Shown here piece after piece: positions 48,054 through 56,947 of a stretch of 64,000 nucleotides of DNA. Source of the stretch: an uncultured Blautia sp. GTDB lineage: Bacteria > Bacillota > Clostridia > Lachnospirales > Lachnospiraceae. The position numbers and the translations under genes were made by a program. The notes beneath the pieces are model-generated. The model made no database searches, was not told the DNA's origin, and saw only the letters and a list, made by a program, of their open reading frames with translations. The stretch lies in contig CAKRXU010000005.1 in NCBI GenBank assembly GCA_934424575.1, positions 1 to 64,000 of the forward strand, in the 5' to 3' direction. The number at the start of each line of letters is the position of its first letter. Position 1 is the stretch's first letter.

Positions 48054-49409
48054 TCACCTTTCTGTCTTCCAGCAGTTTACTATTGTATCATATGCTTCCC
48101 TGAAACTGATGCCCGCCTTCCCTGCAAGTGCTGATGCGCTGTCATATTCAGGATAGCATCTCTCTTTTCCATTCGGAAGTGTACAGATCTTTACCTGTGC
48201 CTCGCCTATGGAAGTCCGGATCTTCTCTGCACGGCGTTTCAGGATCGTCCGTTCCAGTTCGCTCCGTCTGATGCCAATCGTCGTTGTCTCCGTAAAAAGG
48301 ATCTCCTCCATTCTGGAGATCTTGTCTTTTTTGCAGAGGACCACCAGCTCATATGCCGGTCTGTTTTTCTTCATAAAGACCGGTGTATAATGAACTTCTC
48401 TTGCACCATTCTCCAGAAGGATCTGCATCACATGTCCCATTGCCTCGCCGCTGCAGTCATCAATATCTGTTTCCAGCCGCCAGATATGGTCTGACTCCTG
48501 TTTTTCTGCCTCAACCGACCGGATCAGCATTGCTCTTAGGATTCCCGGGCAGCGATACTGGCGTTTGCCTGCTCCGAGCCCTGTTGCAAGGATCTCAAAA
48601 TCTTCCGGAAGTTTCTCAGAAGTCCGGACTGCCGCTACGACTGCTGCTCCTGTCGGAGTGACCAGTTCTCCTTCGATATCTGTGATTTTAAGTTTGAGAT
48701 GGTTTGCCTGTGCCACATTTACAACAGCAGGAACCGGAACCGGGATCTGGCCGTGCTGACAGCGGATAAAACCTGTTCCGTCATAAAGCATCGGCACGAT
48801 CACATCTGTGACATCCAGATCATCCAGGCAGACTGCGATCGATACAATGTCCACGATGGAATCTACGGCTCCAACCTCATGAAAATGTACCTCTTCTACC
48901 GGAACTCCGTGAGCTTTTGATTCCGCTTCTGCCAGAATCTCAAAAATCCTGAGAGCTGTCTGTTTCGCTCTGTCTGTGATCGAAGAACCTTCGATGATCT
49001 CCCTAATCTCCTTCATTCCGCGATGTTCATGTCCGTGTTTATGGACATGCGAATGTTCACCGTCTGCATGTTCATGATGATACTCGTGCTCATGTCCATG
49101 AAAATGTTCCTCGTGACCATGATGTTCTTCATGGTGATGATGATGTTCATGTGTATGCTCTTCGCCAGAATGTCCATGCAGATATTCCATATCATGATCG
49201 TGATTATCCTGATCCAGGATCACGGAAAAATCACAGGCATCGAGCCCGGACTTCACAACTCTTGAAACTTCTGTACGGAATCCCTGGACCGGAAGGCCTG
49301 ATAATGCCGCTTCCAGATGCTTCTGGTCTGCACCAAGATCCAGAAGTGCCGCCACAGTCATGTCACCACTGATTCCGGAATAACATTCCAAATATAAAGT
49401 TTTTCCCAT
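48054..49409 (-). CDS. larC: Nickel-pincer cofactor nickel-insertase LarC
   Basis: A 451-residue LarC, which inserts nickel into the pyridinium-bisthiocarboxylate mononucleotide of lactate racemase and related enzymes. Seen: LYLECYSGISGDMTVAALL at the N-terminus, a His-rich stretch at about 78-130 (dozens of His with Glu, Asp and Gly) suited to nickel binding, VHFHEVGAVDSIVDIV near 175, and WRLETDIDDCSGEAMGHV near 310. In Lactobacillus LarC1 and LarC2 are joined by a frameshift; here one frame encodes both. Start 49409 has GGGAG upstream. Confidence 0.93.
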   Translation of the reverse strand: MGKTLYLECYSGISGDMTVAALLDLGADQKHLEAALSGLPVQGFRTEVSRVVKSGLDACDFSVILDQDNHDHDMEYLHGHSGEEHTHEHHHHHEEHHGHEEHFHGHEHEYHHEHADGEHSHVHKHGHEHRGMKEIREIIEGSSITDRAKQTALRIFEILAEAESKAHGVPVEEVHFHEVGAVDSIVDIVSIAVCLDDLDVTDVIVPMLYDGTGFIRCQHGQIPVPVPAVVNVAQANHLKLKITDIEGELVTPTGAAVVAAVRTSEKLPEDFEILATGLGAGKRQYRCPGILRAMLIRSVEAEKQESDHIWRLETDIDDCSGEAMGHVMQILLENGAREVHYTPVFMKKNRPAYELVVLCKKDKISRMEEILFTETTTIGIRRSELERTILKRRAEKIRTSIGEAQVKICTLPNGKERCYPEYDSASALAGKAGISFREAYDTIVNCWKTER

Positions 49410-49424
49410 AATATCTCCCATTAG

Positions 49425-50186
49425 TTACTGTTCCTGATTTTCTCTGACTGCAAGGCGGTTAATCTGCGTTGCAATGTAACCTGCCCCGTAGCCATTGTCG
49501 ATATTTACCACCGCAATCCCGTTCGCGCAGGAATTGATCATCGTCAGAAGTGCAGAAAGTCCATGCATGCTCGCTCCGTATCCCACAGAAGTCGGGACTG
49601 CGATCACCGGCTTATCCACCAGACCGCCGAGGACACTCGCAAGCGCTCCCTCCATTCCCGCAACTGCAACCACACAGTTTGCCTCCTGAATCACTTCCAG
49701 TCTGGAAAAAAGTCTGTGGATCCCACTCACGCCTACATCAAAGATACGCTCTACATGAGTTCCAAAGTATTCTGCAGTCTGTGCAGCTTCCTCTGCAACC
49801 GGGATATCGGCTGTACCTGCGGTACAGACTGCGATCTTGCCGATGTGCTCTTTGTGCTTCTTTTCAATCTTGATGATATGCGACAGATCATCGTATTCCA
49901 CATCCGGAAAAAGGTCTTTCACCAGATCATACTGATGTCTGGACGCTCTCGTTCCAAAAACTTCTCCGTTGTCCTCATATAATTTCTGAAAAATGCGGAC
50001 AAAATGCTCATCCGCCTTACCGCTGCAAAAGATCACTTCCGGGAATCCGGAGCGGACCTCTCTGTGAGAATCCAGCTTCGCATATCCTCCCATTTCCTCA
50101 AATGGTTCTTTTCGGAAGTAATGCTCCGCTTCTTCCAAAGTGATCTCATTTTTTTTGAACCGGGTCAATATTTCTCTTGCTTCCAA
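49425..50186 (-). CDS. larB: Nickel-pincer cofactor carboxylase LarB
   Basis: A 253-residue LarB that carboxylates and hydrolyses nicotinic acid adenine dinucleotide, the first step to the pincer cofactor. It has a PurE-like C-terminal half: IAVCTAGTADIPVAEEA near 130, VAVAGMEGALASVLGGL and PTSVGYGASMHGLSALL near 205. The start is a TTG at 50186 with GAGGAGG eight bases upstream; the longer frame has no site. larB-larC are adjacent; larE and larA are not in the window. Confidence 0.92.
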   Translation of the reverse strand: MEAREILTRFKKNEITLEEAEHYFRKEPFEEMGGYAKLDSHREVRSGFPEVIFCSGKADEHFVRIFQKLYEDNGEVFGTRASRHQYDLVKDLFPDVEYDDLSHIIKIEKKHKEHIGKIAVCTAGTADIPVAEEAAQTAEYFGTHVERIFDVGVSGIHRLFSRLEVIQEANCVVAVAGMEGALASVLGGLVDKPVIAVPTSVGYGASMHGLSALLTMINSCANGIAVVNIDNGYGAGYIATQINRLAVRENQEQ

Positions 50187-50255
50187 AAAATGCACCTCCT
50201 CGATATGCAATACAAAGCAAAGGAGCATGCCATATGTATGCATCCTCCTCGTTTG

Positions 50256-50885
50256 TTACTGTATATGATACAAAATCATGCCACCCTTTTTGTCATATCC
50301 GGTGTCCCAGAGTTCCCTCAGTGAAAACCATTTATATTCTCCATAAGAAACTGCTTTCACCATAAGATCATCCTCTGTTTCCTCGTAACCTGCAAGGATA
50401 AACCAGTGCCATATGTAATCCTCCAGATGACCATTCTTGTTCTGATGTTTCAGCATGAGATATGGGATCGGGCTGTCGCTGTCGATCTGTTTCCTGACAG
50501 CCTCTCTTGCTTCTTCATAAGAATGTGTCCCATAAAAAGCCTCCATCATAAGACTCTCCTCATGTACATCTTTCAGATATTCTCCAAAACCTTCCATATA
50601 TAATTCCAAGGTATCGATCCCGTTCGGTCTTGGACAGAGATAATGCTTCATAATATATGCAAAATCATGATACTCTTCCCATGTGAGCTCTTCAAGTTTA
50701 TGAGGATAAAGCTTCTTCTTATCCGCTCTTCGGGCAAAATAAATACAGCTCTCACAAGCTGCCACTGCTCCACATCCTCCGTCTCTCATTGAAACCTCCG
50801 GAAAAAGATCCTGATTTCCCCCATAGGATTCTTCTACGAAGAAGTAATCCAGTTCATTCTTCTTATGTACTCCGGTCTTAGTCAC
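50256..50885 (-). CDS. Papain/C39-like cysteine-peptidase-fold protein
   Basis: A 209-residue soluble protein. A Gly-flanked Cys in MRDGGCGAVAACESCIYFA near residue 32 resembles the nucleophile of C39-like peptidases, with a Gln-like oxyanion residue in GGNQDLF before it, a His in YIWHWFILAGY near 160, and a following hydrophobic strand. No export signal. It begins with GTG at 50885 behind GGGGAGGGGAG. Neighbour larB lies 69 bases downstream on the same strand. Function unknown; the triad reading is inference. Confidence 0.6.
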   Translation of the reverse strand: MTKTGVHKKNELDYFFVEESYGGNQDLFPEVSMRDGGCGAVAACESCIYFARRADKKKLYPHKLEELTWEEYHDFAYIMKHYLCPRPNGIDTLELYMEGFGEYLKDVHEESLMMEAFYGTHSYEEAREAVRKQIDSDSPIPYLMLKHQNKNGHLEDYIWHWFILAGYEETEDDLMVKAVSYGEYKWFSLRELWDTGYDKKGGMILYHIQ

Positions 50886-50976
50886 CGTTTCTCCCCTCCC
50901 CGTCATCAGTATCCAATGGATACTCTGCAAGTAACTATACCATATTTTGCATTAAAATTAAATACCGTTTTTCCTG

Positions 50977-51012
50977 AAAAATATCCGGAGGCATTTGGCT
51001 CCTCCGGATATC
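50977..51012 (-). terminator. Terminator of the Fn3/Big2 secreted-protein gene
   Basis: ATATCCGGAGG pairs perfectly with CCTCCGGATAT on the minus strand, followed by TTTT. Confidence 0.88.
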
Positions 51013-51033
51013 TGTATCTGTTTTTTTGTTCTT

Positions 51034-52146
51034 CTAGTAGGCTGTAAATCCAAGATCCTTTGCCGTCATCTGAAGATTTGCCAGAAATACATCCATTGCA
51101 TCTATCGTATTTCTGAGTGTGATATTGGACTGTTTCTGGAAAAAGTTATTTGCAGTCTTATTATTGGCTGCATATTTGAATACATAATCTGTTGTCCTGG
51201 TAATTGTAGAAGCCCCCAGATATGTGTAAGTATAATACTCTTTTTCTCCTGTAAGATAGCCAAACGTTGCCAGAGCGTTATCTGTTTTAAGGCAGTTAAA
51301 ATTCAGGAATATTCCGTAATAACTGTCCTCTTTGTTTCTTAATGGCTCAACATAGGTAACTTCGATAAGATCATCGTTTTTACAGTATGCAAACAAAATG
51401 CCATACGTTGCATAATCCACTTCTACTTCATAATTTCCTTCATCGTTGATCTCACCGTTCTGCTGAATATATTTTTTGAGTTTGGTGTAATTCTGGGTCA
51501 TTTTATTGGACACCGGAACTTTTTTGACAGTTACCGTACAGTTGAATTTCTTTCCACCCAGCGTTGCGGTAATGGTTGCCTTTCCTGGTTTCTTTGCAAG
51601 GATCTTTCCGTTTCTGTATGCCCAGACGGTCTTAGAATCACTGGAAGTCCACTGCGGTACCAGCTTTGTTCCATTGATCTTGAGTGCACCGTAATCTCCC
51701 ACATACAGGCTCATGCTGGTCTTGTTAAGCTTCAGATAATTGAGCCCTGCAATCGTTGTCAGACCTTTTTTGTCATACCCACTCCATTCGACCTTGCCGT
51801 TGATCTTCTTATAGGCACGGACAGTATAGGTATACTGTTCACCGGTTGTGACTGTGGTATCCTGATAGGTATTCCTTTGGTAGCCGGACACATTTCTAAG
51901 TCCCTGCCAGCTTCCACCCTTCGTCTTTCTGAAAATACGATATCCATGAACACCCTTTACCGGAGTCCATTTCACCACGATCTTGTTTGCACCATAAGGT
52001 TTCGCTGAAGCCAGTTTCGGTGCCGTTACCTTCGCTGCAGCCTGCACTTCCTTTATACCATAGTTCCCCGGAAATACCATAGAAACCGCCAGTACCAGCA
52101 TCATGAATGTTAATATGCCGCATAATCCCTTTTTAAGTTTTTTCAT
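51034..52146 (-). CDS. Secreted protein with fibronectin III and Big2 domains
   Basis: A 370-residue exported protein. Signal peptide at about 1-37 (ends EVQAAA). A fibronectin type III module at about 40-132 (VKWTPVKGVHGYRIFRKTK, YTYTVRAYKK), a bacterial Ig-like Big2 module at about 135-210 (LNKTSMSLYVGD, GKATITATLGGKKF), and a unique 150-residue C-terminal region that starts with a lysine-rich helix. No anchor motif; it is probably released or wall-associated. A monocistronic gene with its own terminator. Confidence 0.82.
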   Translation of the reverse strand: MKKLKKGLCGILTFMMLVLAVSMVFPGNYGIKEVQAAAKVTAPKLASAKPYGANKIVVKWTPVKGVHGYRIFRKTKGGSWQGLRNVSGYQRNTYQDTTVTTGEQYTYTVRAYKKINGKVEWSGYDKKGLTTIAGLNYLKLNKTSMSLYVGDYGALKINGTKLVPQWTSSDSKTVWAYRNGKILAKKPGKATITATLGGKKFNCTVTVKKVPVSNKMTQNYTKLKKYIQQNGEINDEGNYEVEVDYATYGILFAYCKNDDLIEVTYVEPLRNKEDSYYGIFLNFNCLKTDNALATFGYLTGEKEYYTYTYLGASTITRTTDYVFKYAANNKTANNFFQKQSNITLRNTIDAMDVFLANLQMTAKDLGFTAY

Positions 52147-52291
52147 ATTCTGATACCTCCCTTCTCACCTTCACTTTACTATACAATTAACAATTATTCA
52201 ATCTAATTTCGCAATATTCTTATGCATTCTTTCCAACCTGCTTATTTTCTGCTATACTTAATCTCAAATCAAACATTATGGAGGTTTTTCT

Positions 52292-53170
52292 ATGATCCAC
52301 ACACTTGAAAACGATCAGCTCCGTGTAAAGATCGCCGATCACGGTGCTGAACTGTCAGAAATCTACGATAAAACAAACGACCGTCAGGTACTCTGGAATG
52401 CTGATCCAGCCTACTGGAAACGCCATGCTCCGGTGCTTTTCCCGAATGTTGGACGCTATTATGAAGATCACTGTCTGATAAACGGTAACTCCTACACATC
52501 CGGTCAGCACGGATTTGCCCGCGATATGGAATTCACCTGCACGGACAAAAACGATACATCCGTTACTCATCTGCTGGAATCCACCGCAGAAACTCAGAAG
52601 ATCTGGCCATATGCTTTCCAGCTTTCTATCACACATACACTCAATGGCCGTGACCTGACTGTTTCATGGAAAGTCGTAAACAAAGACCAGGAAACCATGT
52701 ATTTCACGATCGGTGCTCATCCTGCATTTAATGTGCCTGTACTTTCTGATACCGTTCAGAGTCAGTACCACCTCACCTTCAATGGAGAAAAAGAACTGAC
52801 CTACTGCCTGCTCAACCCAGAGTACGGTACTGCCATTCCTGACAAGACCTACACCCTTCCTCTTGAAAATAACTCCTGCACGATCGATGAGCACATGTTT
52901 GACCACGATGCTCTGGTCTTTGACAACGGTCAGATCACTAAAGCCGGTATCGCCTTTCCAGATGGAACTCCTTATGTAGAGATCAGCTGCGAAGGATTCC
53001 CGAACTTCGGCATCTGGGCCGCTGTTGGTGCACCGTTTGTCTGCCTGGAACCATGGATGGGACGCTGCGATAACACAGGATATAACGGAGAACTGTCCGA
53101 TAAACCGGGCATCAATATACTTGATCCTGCCAAAACATTTGAGAAGTCTTATGTGATCTCAATTAAATAA
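52292..53170 (+). CDS. Aldose 1-epimerase-family protein, LacX-like
   Basis: A 292-residue beta-sandwich mutarotase relative, the LacX/YihR-like branch. Seen: LRVKIADHGAELSEIYDK near 11, VLWNADPAYWKRHAPVLFP near 35, HGFARDMEF near 70, catalytic-type His in TIGAHPAFNVPV near 143, and late CLEPWMGRCDN. It probably interconverts sugar anomers. It stands alone on the plus strand with GGAGG seven bases upstream of ATG. Confidence 0.88.
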   Translation: MIHTLENDQLRVKIADHGAELSEIYDKTNDRQVLWNADPAYWKRHAPVLFPNVGRYYEDHCLINGNSYTSGQHGFARDMEFTCTDKNDTSVTHLLESTAETQKIWPYAFQLSITHTLNGRDLTVSWKVVNKDQETMYFTIGAHPAFNVPVLSDTVQSQYHLTFNGEKELTYCLLNPEYGTAIPDKTYTLPLENNSCTIDEHMFDHDALVFDNGQITKAGIAFPDGTPYVEISCEGFPNFGIWAAVGAPFVCLEPWMGRCDNTGYNGELSDKPGINILDPAKTFEKSYVISIK

Positions 53171-53260
53171 TAATCTTGTATTTCAAGGGAAATTTCTCAC
53201 CGCCTGCACTTTCTGCTGTTGCGACGGGGGACTTCCCTCTTTTTATGTCTTTTGTTCTTT

Positions 53261-53745
53261 TTATTTTTTGATATCATCTGTGCGGATTGCGAACTGTACC
53301 AGTCCTATGTCCTTATTGTCTGCTGAGACGAAGGATACCGGTGTGTAATCGCTTCCTGAGATCTTGTCAAGCATTTCATTGATCTCATCATCGATCTGCT
53401 GGTCAATGTCAGATGTCTTATCTTTGAATTCCGCTGTTCCGTCTTTGAGTTCTTTTGTCTTATCTTTCATGGAAGAGGTATCAATAGAGTCTTTATCAAT
53501 ATTTGATCTCGATCTCCAGATGTCCGCTCTTTCCTGCCAGTTCGGAAGCCGCGATCGGTGCTCCGTCCAGTTTGTAGCTGATCGAAATGTTCCACGGAAT
53601 ATCCTTTGTTTCCAGATTTCCCTGATAATAGAACTTTCCAAAAGTACTGGTTCAAACCATGAATTCGTCGTCAGAAGCAGTACGATAAATGTCACCGGAA
53701 GTACAAACAACATGATCTTCTGGATATCTGACGATGTATGGAACG
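53261..53745 (-). pseudogene. Remnant of an MMPL/YhgE-type membrane protein gene
   Basis: Three coding fragments in two different frames. Fragment A (about 53740-53635) reads SSDIQKIMLFVLPVTF and TTNSWFEPV, an MMPL-like membrane segment. Fragment B (about 53636-53503, another frame) reads DIPWNISISYKLDG and ELAGKSGHLEIEI, typical of Leu/Gly-repeat surface transporters. Fragment C (53503-53261, frame of A) reads DGTAEFKDKTSDIDQQ and ISGSDYTPVSFVSADN, a protein end. Frameshifts and deletions join them. The single long reading frame at 53261-54061 is an accident spanning decayed sequence. Confidence 0.65.
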
Positions 53746-53761
53746 GTGACAGTGCATCTGT

Positions 53762-54103
53762 GACCTGTATAAATTTCTGGAAAAAAACTCCGATTTCGTA
53801 AAACTTGTTCTGGTCAATAACCAGGAACAGAATTTTATGAATCGGATAAAGGAGATTATCCGGGAACGCTGCGTGAATGACTGGGACGAGATTTTTGCCA
53901 ATGCAGATCCCTGGCTGAGCGAGATCTACTCTTCCTACGTCCTCTCCGGCTGTATCGGTATCATCGAAAACTGAATCCGAAATGGCACCCGCCAGAGCCC
54001 GGAGGAACTCGCACGCTATACAGAGGATATTATGCTGAATGGGTTGAATATGCTGAAACAAATCAGGCAGGGCAGCCCCAAAAGGCTGCCCTGGTCAGAA
54101 TAG
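53762..54103 (+). pseudogene. C-terminal remnant of a TetR-family regulator
   Basis: In one plus-strand frame, YKFLEKNSDFVKLVLV, EQNFMNRIKEIIRERC and SSYVLSGCIGIIEN match a TetR ligand-domain; a TGA at 53972 interrupts it where relatives have Trp (IIEN-W-IRNG), and the frame continues through SPEELARYTEDIMLN to 54103. The N-terminal DNA-binding half is missing. It lies head-to-head with the decayed transporter, which such regulators usually control. Confidence 0.65.
54068..54093 (-). terminator. Strong hairpin after the dual-PTS unit
   Basis: CAGGGCAGCC pairs perfectly with GGCTGCCCTG around six bases, starting two bases after the HAD stop codon. No T-run follows, so termination strength is uncertain; it may also protect the mRNA end. 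Confidence 0.45.
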
Positions 54104-54775
54104 AAATACTCTTTGAAATTCATCGAAATGCTGTATCACCACATCTGCATTGCTTACATCTGTGATATAGGATGTTGGTGGAACATATCCTATACATAGC
54201 ATACCTGCTGCCCTGGCTGCTTTCATTCCATTCAATGCATCTTCGATTACAATACATTTCTCAGGTGGATATCCCACCACCTCTGCTGCACGGAGATAAA
54301 TCTCCGGAGATGGTTTGCCTTCTTTACAGTCGCATCCGCTTACTACGTTCCGAAAACATTTCCGGATTCCCAGTTTTTGCATATAAGCTTCAATATCTGA
54401 AACAGGAGAACCAGATGCAATTGCAAGTGGAATTCCCCTTGTATGCAGTTTCTCTATCAGCTCTGCTGCACCTGGCATAGGCTGCACACCGCCAGTCATC
54501 TCAAGCATATGATCACGCACTTCAAAAAATTGCTTCACATAAAATTCTACGTCCTCACAAAGCTGAAAACGTTCTTTCAGCGTTCCCCATATCATTTCCT
54601 GCGTCCTGCCAGAAAAAAGGCTCAGTTCCTGTGCACAGATCTGTACACCTTCTTCTTTCAGGATGTCAATTGTCGCCTGCACATTCCATCTTTCAGAATC
54701 TGTGATCACACCATCCATGTCAAAGATGACAGCATGGCCCTCCAGGGACATGCTGTCTTTTATCTTGTCTGTCAT
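54095..54775 (-). CDS. HAD hydrolase of the dual-PTS locus
   Basis: A 226-residue beta-phosphoglucomutase-like HAD enzyme: AVIFDMDGVITDSE near residue 15, LAIASGSPVSD near 112, GKPSPEIYLRAAEVV near 150 and CIVIEDALNGMKAARAAG. Likely acts on a sugar phosphate from the PTS. Its ATG shares one base with the stop of the mannose-type EIIB gene (TAATG). Last gene of the operon. Confidence 0.88.
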   Translation of the reverse strand: MTDKIKDSMSLEGHAVIFDMDGVITDSERWNVQATIDILKEEGVQICAQELSLFSGRTQEMIWGTLKERFQLCEDVEFYVKQFFEVRDHMLEMTGGVQPMPGAAELIEKLHTRGIPLAIASGSPVSDIEAYMQKLGIRKCFRNVVSGCDCKEGKPSPEIYLRAAEVVGYPPEKCIVIEDALNGMKAARAAGMLCIGYVPPTSYITDVSNADVVIQHFDEFQRVFLF

Positions 54776-55245
54776 TAAAGCAAACTCCTCACTTCTACCA
54801 CTTTATCCTGTGGAATGACCTGTATTTTTACATCAACACCACGATCAAGAAGATTTCGCATTGCTTCTTTTTCTTCTTCGCTGGCTGCAATATTCTTGTG
54901 GAAAGTCTTTCTTGTCTCATTGATTCCCATTCCACCAATATTAATTGCCGTAAGGTCCAGTCCTCCGTCAATCATCCGCTTATAAGTGATCGGACTTTTT
55001 GCCAGAAGAATCGTCGGATTCTTGATTCCTTTTCCCATTGCCTGTATTGCTTTTTCGCAGGAAAATACTCGAACCTTTACACCACTTGGTGCAGCCATCT
55101 GAAGTACACTTGCCATGAAATCATCTTTTGCAACGCCATCATCAATGATAATGATCTGTTTTGCAGGATATCTTTTTAACCATGCAGTCATTACCTGTCC
55201 ATGAATCAGTCTGTCATCCACTCTTGCCAGTAAAATATTTTCCAT
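54775..55245 (-). CDS. PTS mannose/fructose/sorbose-family EIIB
   Basis: A 156-residue EIIB of the mannose superfamily. Phosphorylated His15 is in ARVDDRLIHGQVMTAW; the downstream pattern VKVRVFSCEKAIQAMG fits. It takes phosphate from EIIA (56948-57337) and gives it to the sugar. Its gene is separated from the EIIA, EIIC and EIID genes by the SIS and dehydrogenase genes. Confidence 0.93.
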   Translation of the reverse strand: MENILLARVDDRLIHGQVMTAWLKRYPAKQIIIIDDGVAKDDFMASVLQMAAPSGVKVRVFSCEKAIQAMGKGIKNPTILLAKSPITYKRMIDGGLDLTAINIGGMGINETRKTFHKNIAASEEEKEAMRNLLDRGVDVKIQVIPQDKVVEVRSLL

Positions 55246-55263
55246 ATCGTTCTCTCCCTTCTG

Positions 55264-56328
55264 TTATGCTTCCAGTTCCGGTTTGATCAGGATCTTGAAG
55301 AAAAATTCTGAATGGTCACTCATCAGTTTCACTGCATCTAACGTCTTCTCCAACGGATATCTCTGCGAGATGATCGGCTCTGTCACAATGTCACCACGGC
55401 TGAGCGCATCGAGGCATTTTTCCCATGGATGATGCGGAAAACGCATAAACTCAAAACTCCAGGTTCCCTGGATACGAAGCTGAGAACGAAGGATTTTTTC
55501 GAAACTCTCAACAGGAATCTCCAATGGTTTTACCGGTCTTCCAACCAGTCCCATTCTTCCCTGCTGACGAAGAAGTGTGATTGCCTGGCAAAATGCAGCT
55601 CTTGCACCAGAAGCCTCAAACGCCGCATCTACACCTGCTCCGTTTGTTTCCTTCATAATATATTCTACTACATCAACATCCTTTCCACAAACAGCATCTT
55701 CCAGTCCGATCTGCTTTGCGATTTCAATTTTCTTTTCATCAAGATCTACCGCAAATACTCTTTTTGCGCCAAAAGCTTTTGCCCACTGTGCAATAAAGAT
55801 TCCGATTGCTCCAAGCCCAAATACAACCACATTCTCGCCAAATTCCACACCACAGTTTTCAATCACGTGAAGTGCAACACTGATCGGCTCCAGCAGTGCG
55901 GCTGCCTCTGCACTTACATTATCCGGTACAAAAACAAGGTTCGCTGCCGGAACTCTGACATATTCTGCAAATCCACCGTCATTTCTGGACCCCAGAAAAT
56001 CATAATGCTCACACTGTGCATACTGTCCAACTTCACACTCTTTGCAGGTATGACATGGAATCAGCGGGATAACTGCCGCTCTTCTGCCCACATACTCTTC
56101 CGGAACATTTTTGCCAGCTTTCGCAACGATCCCGCCAAACTCATGTCCCGGAATCGTAGGGAAGTGATAAGTTCCTGTTGTCAGTACACGTGGAATGTCA
56201 GATCCGCAGACACCGCAGGCTTCTACTTTTACCAGTACATCATTTTCTCCCAGCTCCGGAACCGGAACCTGTTCACATCTCAAATCCCCAACACCATGTA
56301 ATACAGCTGCTTTCATTGTTTCACTCAT
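55264..56328 (-). CDS. Zinc-dependent MDR dehydrogenase, GatD/sorbitol-dehydrogenase-like
   Basis: A 354-residue medium-chain dehydrogenase. Catalytic zinc ligands Cys in ACGVCGSD near 37 and His in PGHEFGG near 60; structural zinc site CHTCKECEVGQYAQC near 95; NAD fold VVVFGLGAIGIFIAQWAKA near 165. Closest known enzymes act on galactitol-1-phosphate or polyols. In this operon it most likely oxidises a polyol phosphate delivered by the PTS. Start at 56328 chosen on fit to the family; the longer frame overlaps the SIS gene. Confidence 0.88.
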   Translation of the reverse strand: MSETMKAAVLHGVGDLRCEQVPVPELGENDVLVKVEACGVCGSDIPRVLTTGTYHFPTIPGHEFGGIVAKAGKNVPEEYVGRRAAVIPLIPCHTCKECEVGQYAQCEHYDFLGSRNDGGFAEYVRVPAANLVFVPDNVSAEAAALLEPISVALHVIENCGVEFGENVVVFGLGAIGIFIAQWAKAFGAKRVFAVDLDEKKIEIAKQIGLEDAVCGKDVDVVEYIMKETNGAGVDAAFEASGARAAFCQAITLLRQQGRMGLVGRPVKPLEIPVESFEKILRSQLRIQGTWSFEFMRFPHHPWEKCLDALSRGDIVTEPIISQRYPLEKTLDAVKLMSDHSEFFFKILIKPELEA

Positions 56329-56368
56329 TTTTATCCGACCTTTCTTTTTATTTGATTTTCTGTTTTTA

Positions 56369-56929
56369 TCATTCCAGATTTGCATGTTTTCTCCAGAGTG
56401 CATGGATATCTGTAATATTTTTCTTTTCTGCGATCATCAAAGATACTGTATCTCCCAGAAGCAGAAGACTCTGCTCAAAAAGACTGCTCATGATCTGTCT
56501 TGATTTTACTTCTCCCGGAAGATCCAGCTTGGTAGAGCATGGGATTTTTACAAACAGATCTTCAAATTCTGACATGGAACTGTTTGGATTTACTCCGATG
56601 TGAATTACTTTCGCATTGAATTTTTTCGCCTTTTTTGCGATATTCAACGGCACAATACTTTCTCCGGAACCAGATCCCACGATCAGTACATCTTTGTCCG
56701 TAATTGCCGGCTCATCAACAGCTCCCACATAATTTGCCTGGATTCCCAGATGATTTAACCTCTTTGTAAAAGCTTGCAGCATCATCAGTACACGCCCCAC
56801 TCCGACTACAAATACCTGCTGTGCGTTACAGATGGAATCTACCAGTTCTTTTACCGCTTCTTCATCAACTCCACCGAGAGACTGCTGTAATTCTCCCAGA
56901 ATCATTTCATAATTATCCCCGTAACTCAT
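56369..56929 (-). CDS. SIS-domain sugar-phosphate isomerase, HxlB-like
   Basis: A 186-residue single SIS domain close to 6-phospho-3-hexuloisomerase: VFVVGVGRVLMMLQAFTKR near 38, HLGIQANYVGAVDEPAI, VLIVGSGSGES near 83, and the conserved FEQSLLLLGDTVS near 150. The known reaction interconverts D-arabino-3-hexulose 6-phosphate and fructose 6-phosphate. No hexulose-phosphate synthase is nearby, so the substrate probably comes from the adjacent dehydrogenase instead of formaldehyde fixation. Confidence 0.85.
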   Translation of the reverse strand: MSYGDNYEMILGELQQSLGGVDEEAVKELVDSICNAQQVFVVGVGRVLMMLQAFTKRLNHLGIQANYVGAVDEPAITDKDVLIVGSGSGESIVPLNIAKKAKKFNAKVIHIGVNPNSSMSEFEDLFVKIPCSTKLDLPGEVKSRQIMSSLFEQSLLLLGDTVSLMIAEKKNITDIHALWRKHANLE

Positions 56930-56947
56930 TTTGTTCCTCCCTGCTCA

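Noticed and set aside
49013..49265. Met/Ile/Phe-rich frames across the larC His-rich region
   Set aside because: They are alternate-frame readings of the histidine codons CAT/CAC and carry no gene signals.
53181..53245. GGGAA...TTCCC pairing after the aldose epimerase gene as a terminator
   Set aside because: The arms are short and far apart; not convincing enough to list.
53261..54061. 266-codon minus-strand frame taken as one gene
   Set aside because: Its first half is antisense to the TetR remnant and only its end matches known protein; it is a chance fusion of decayed fragments.
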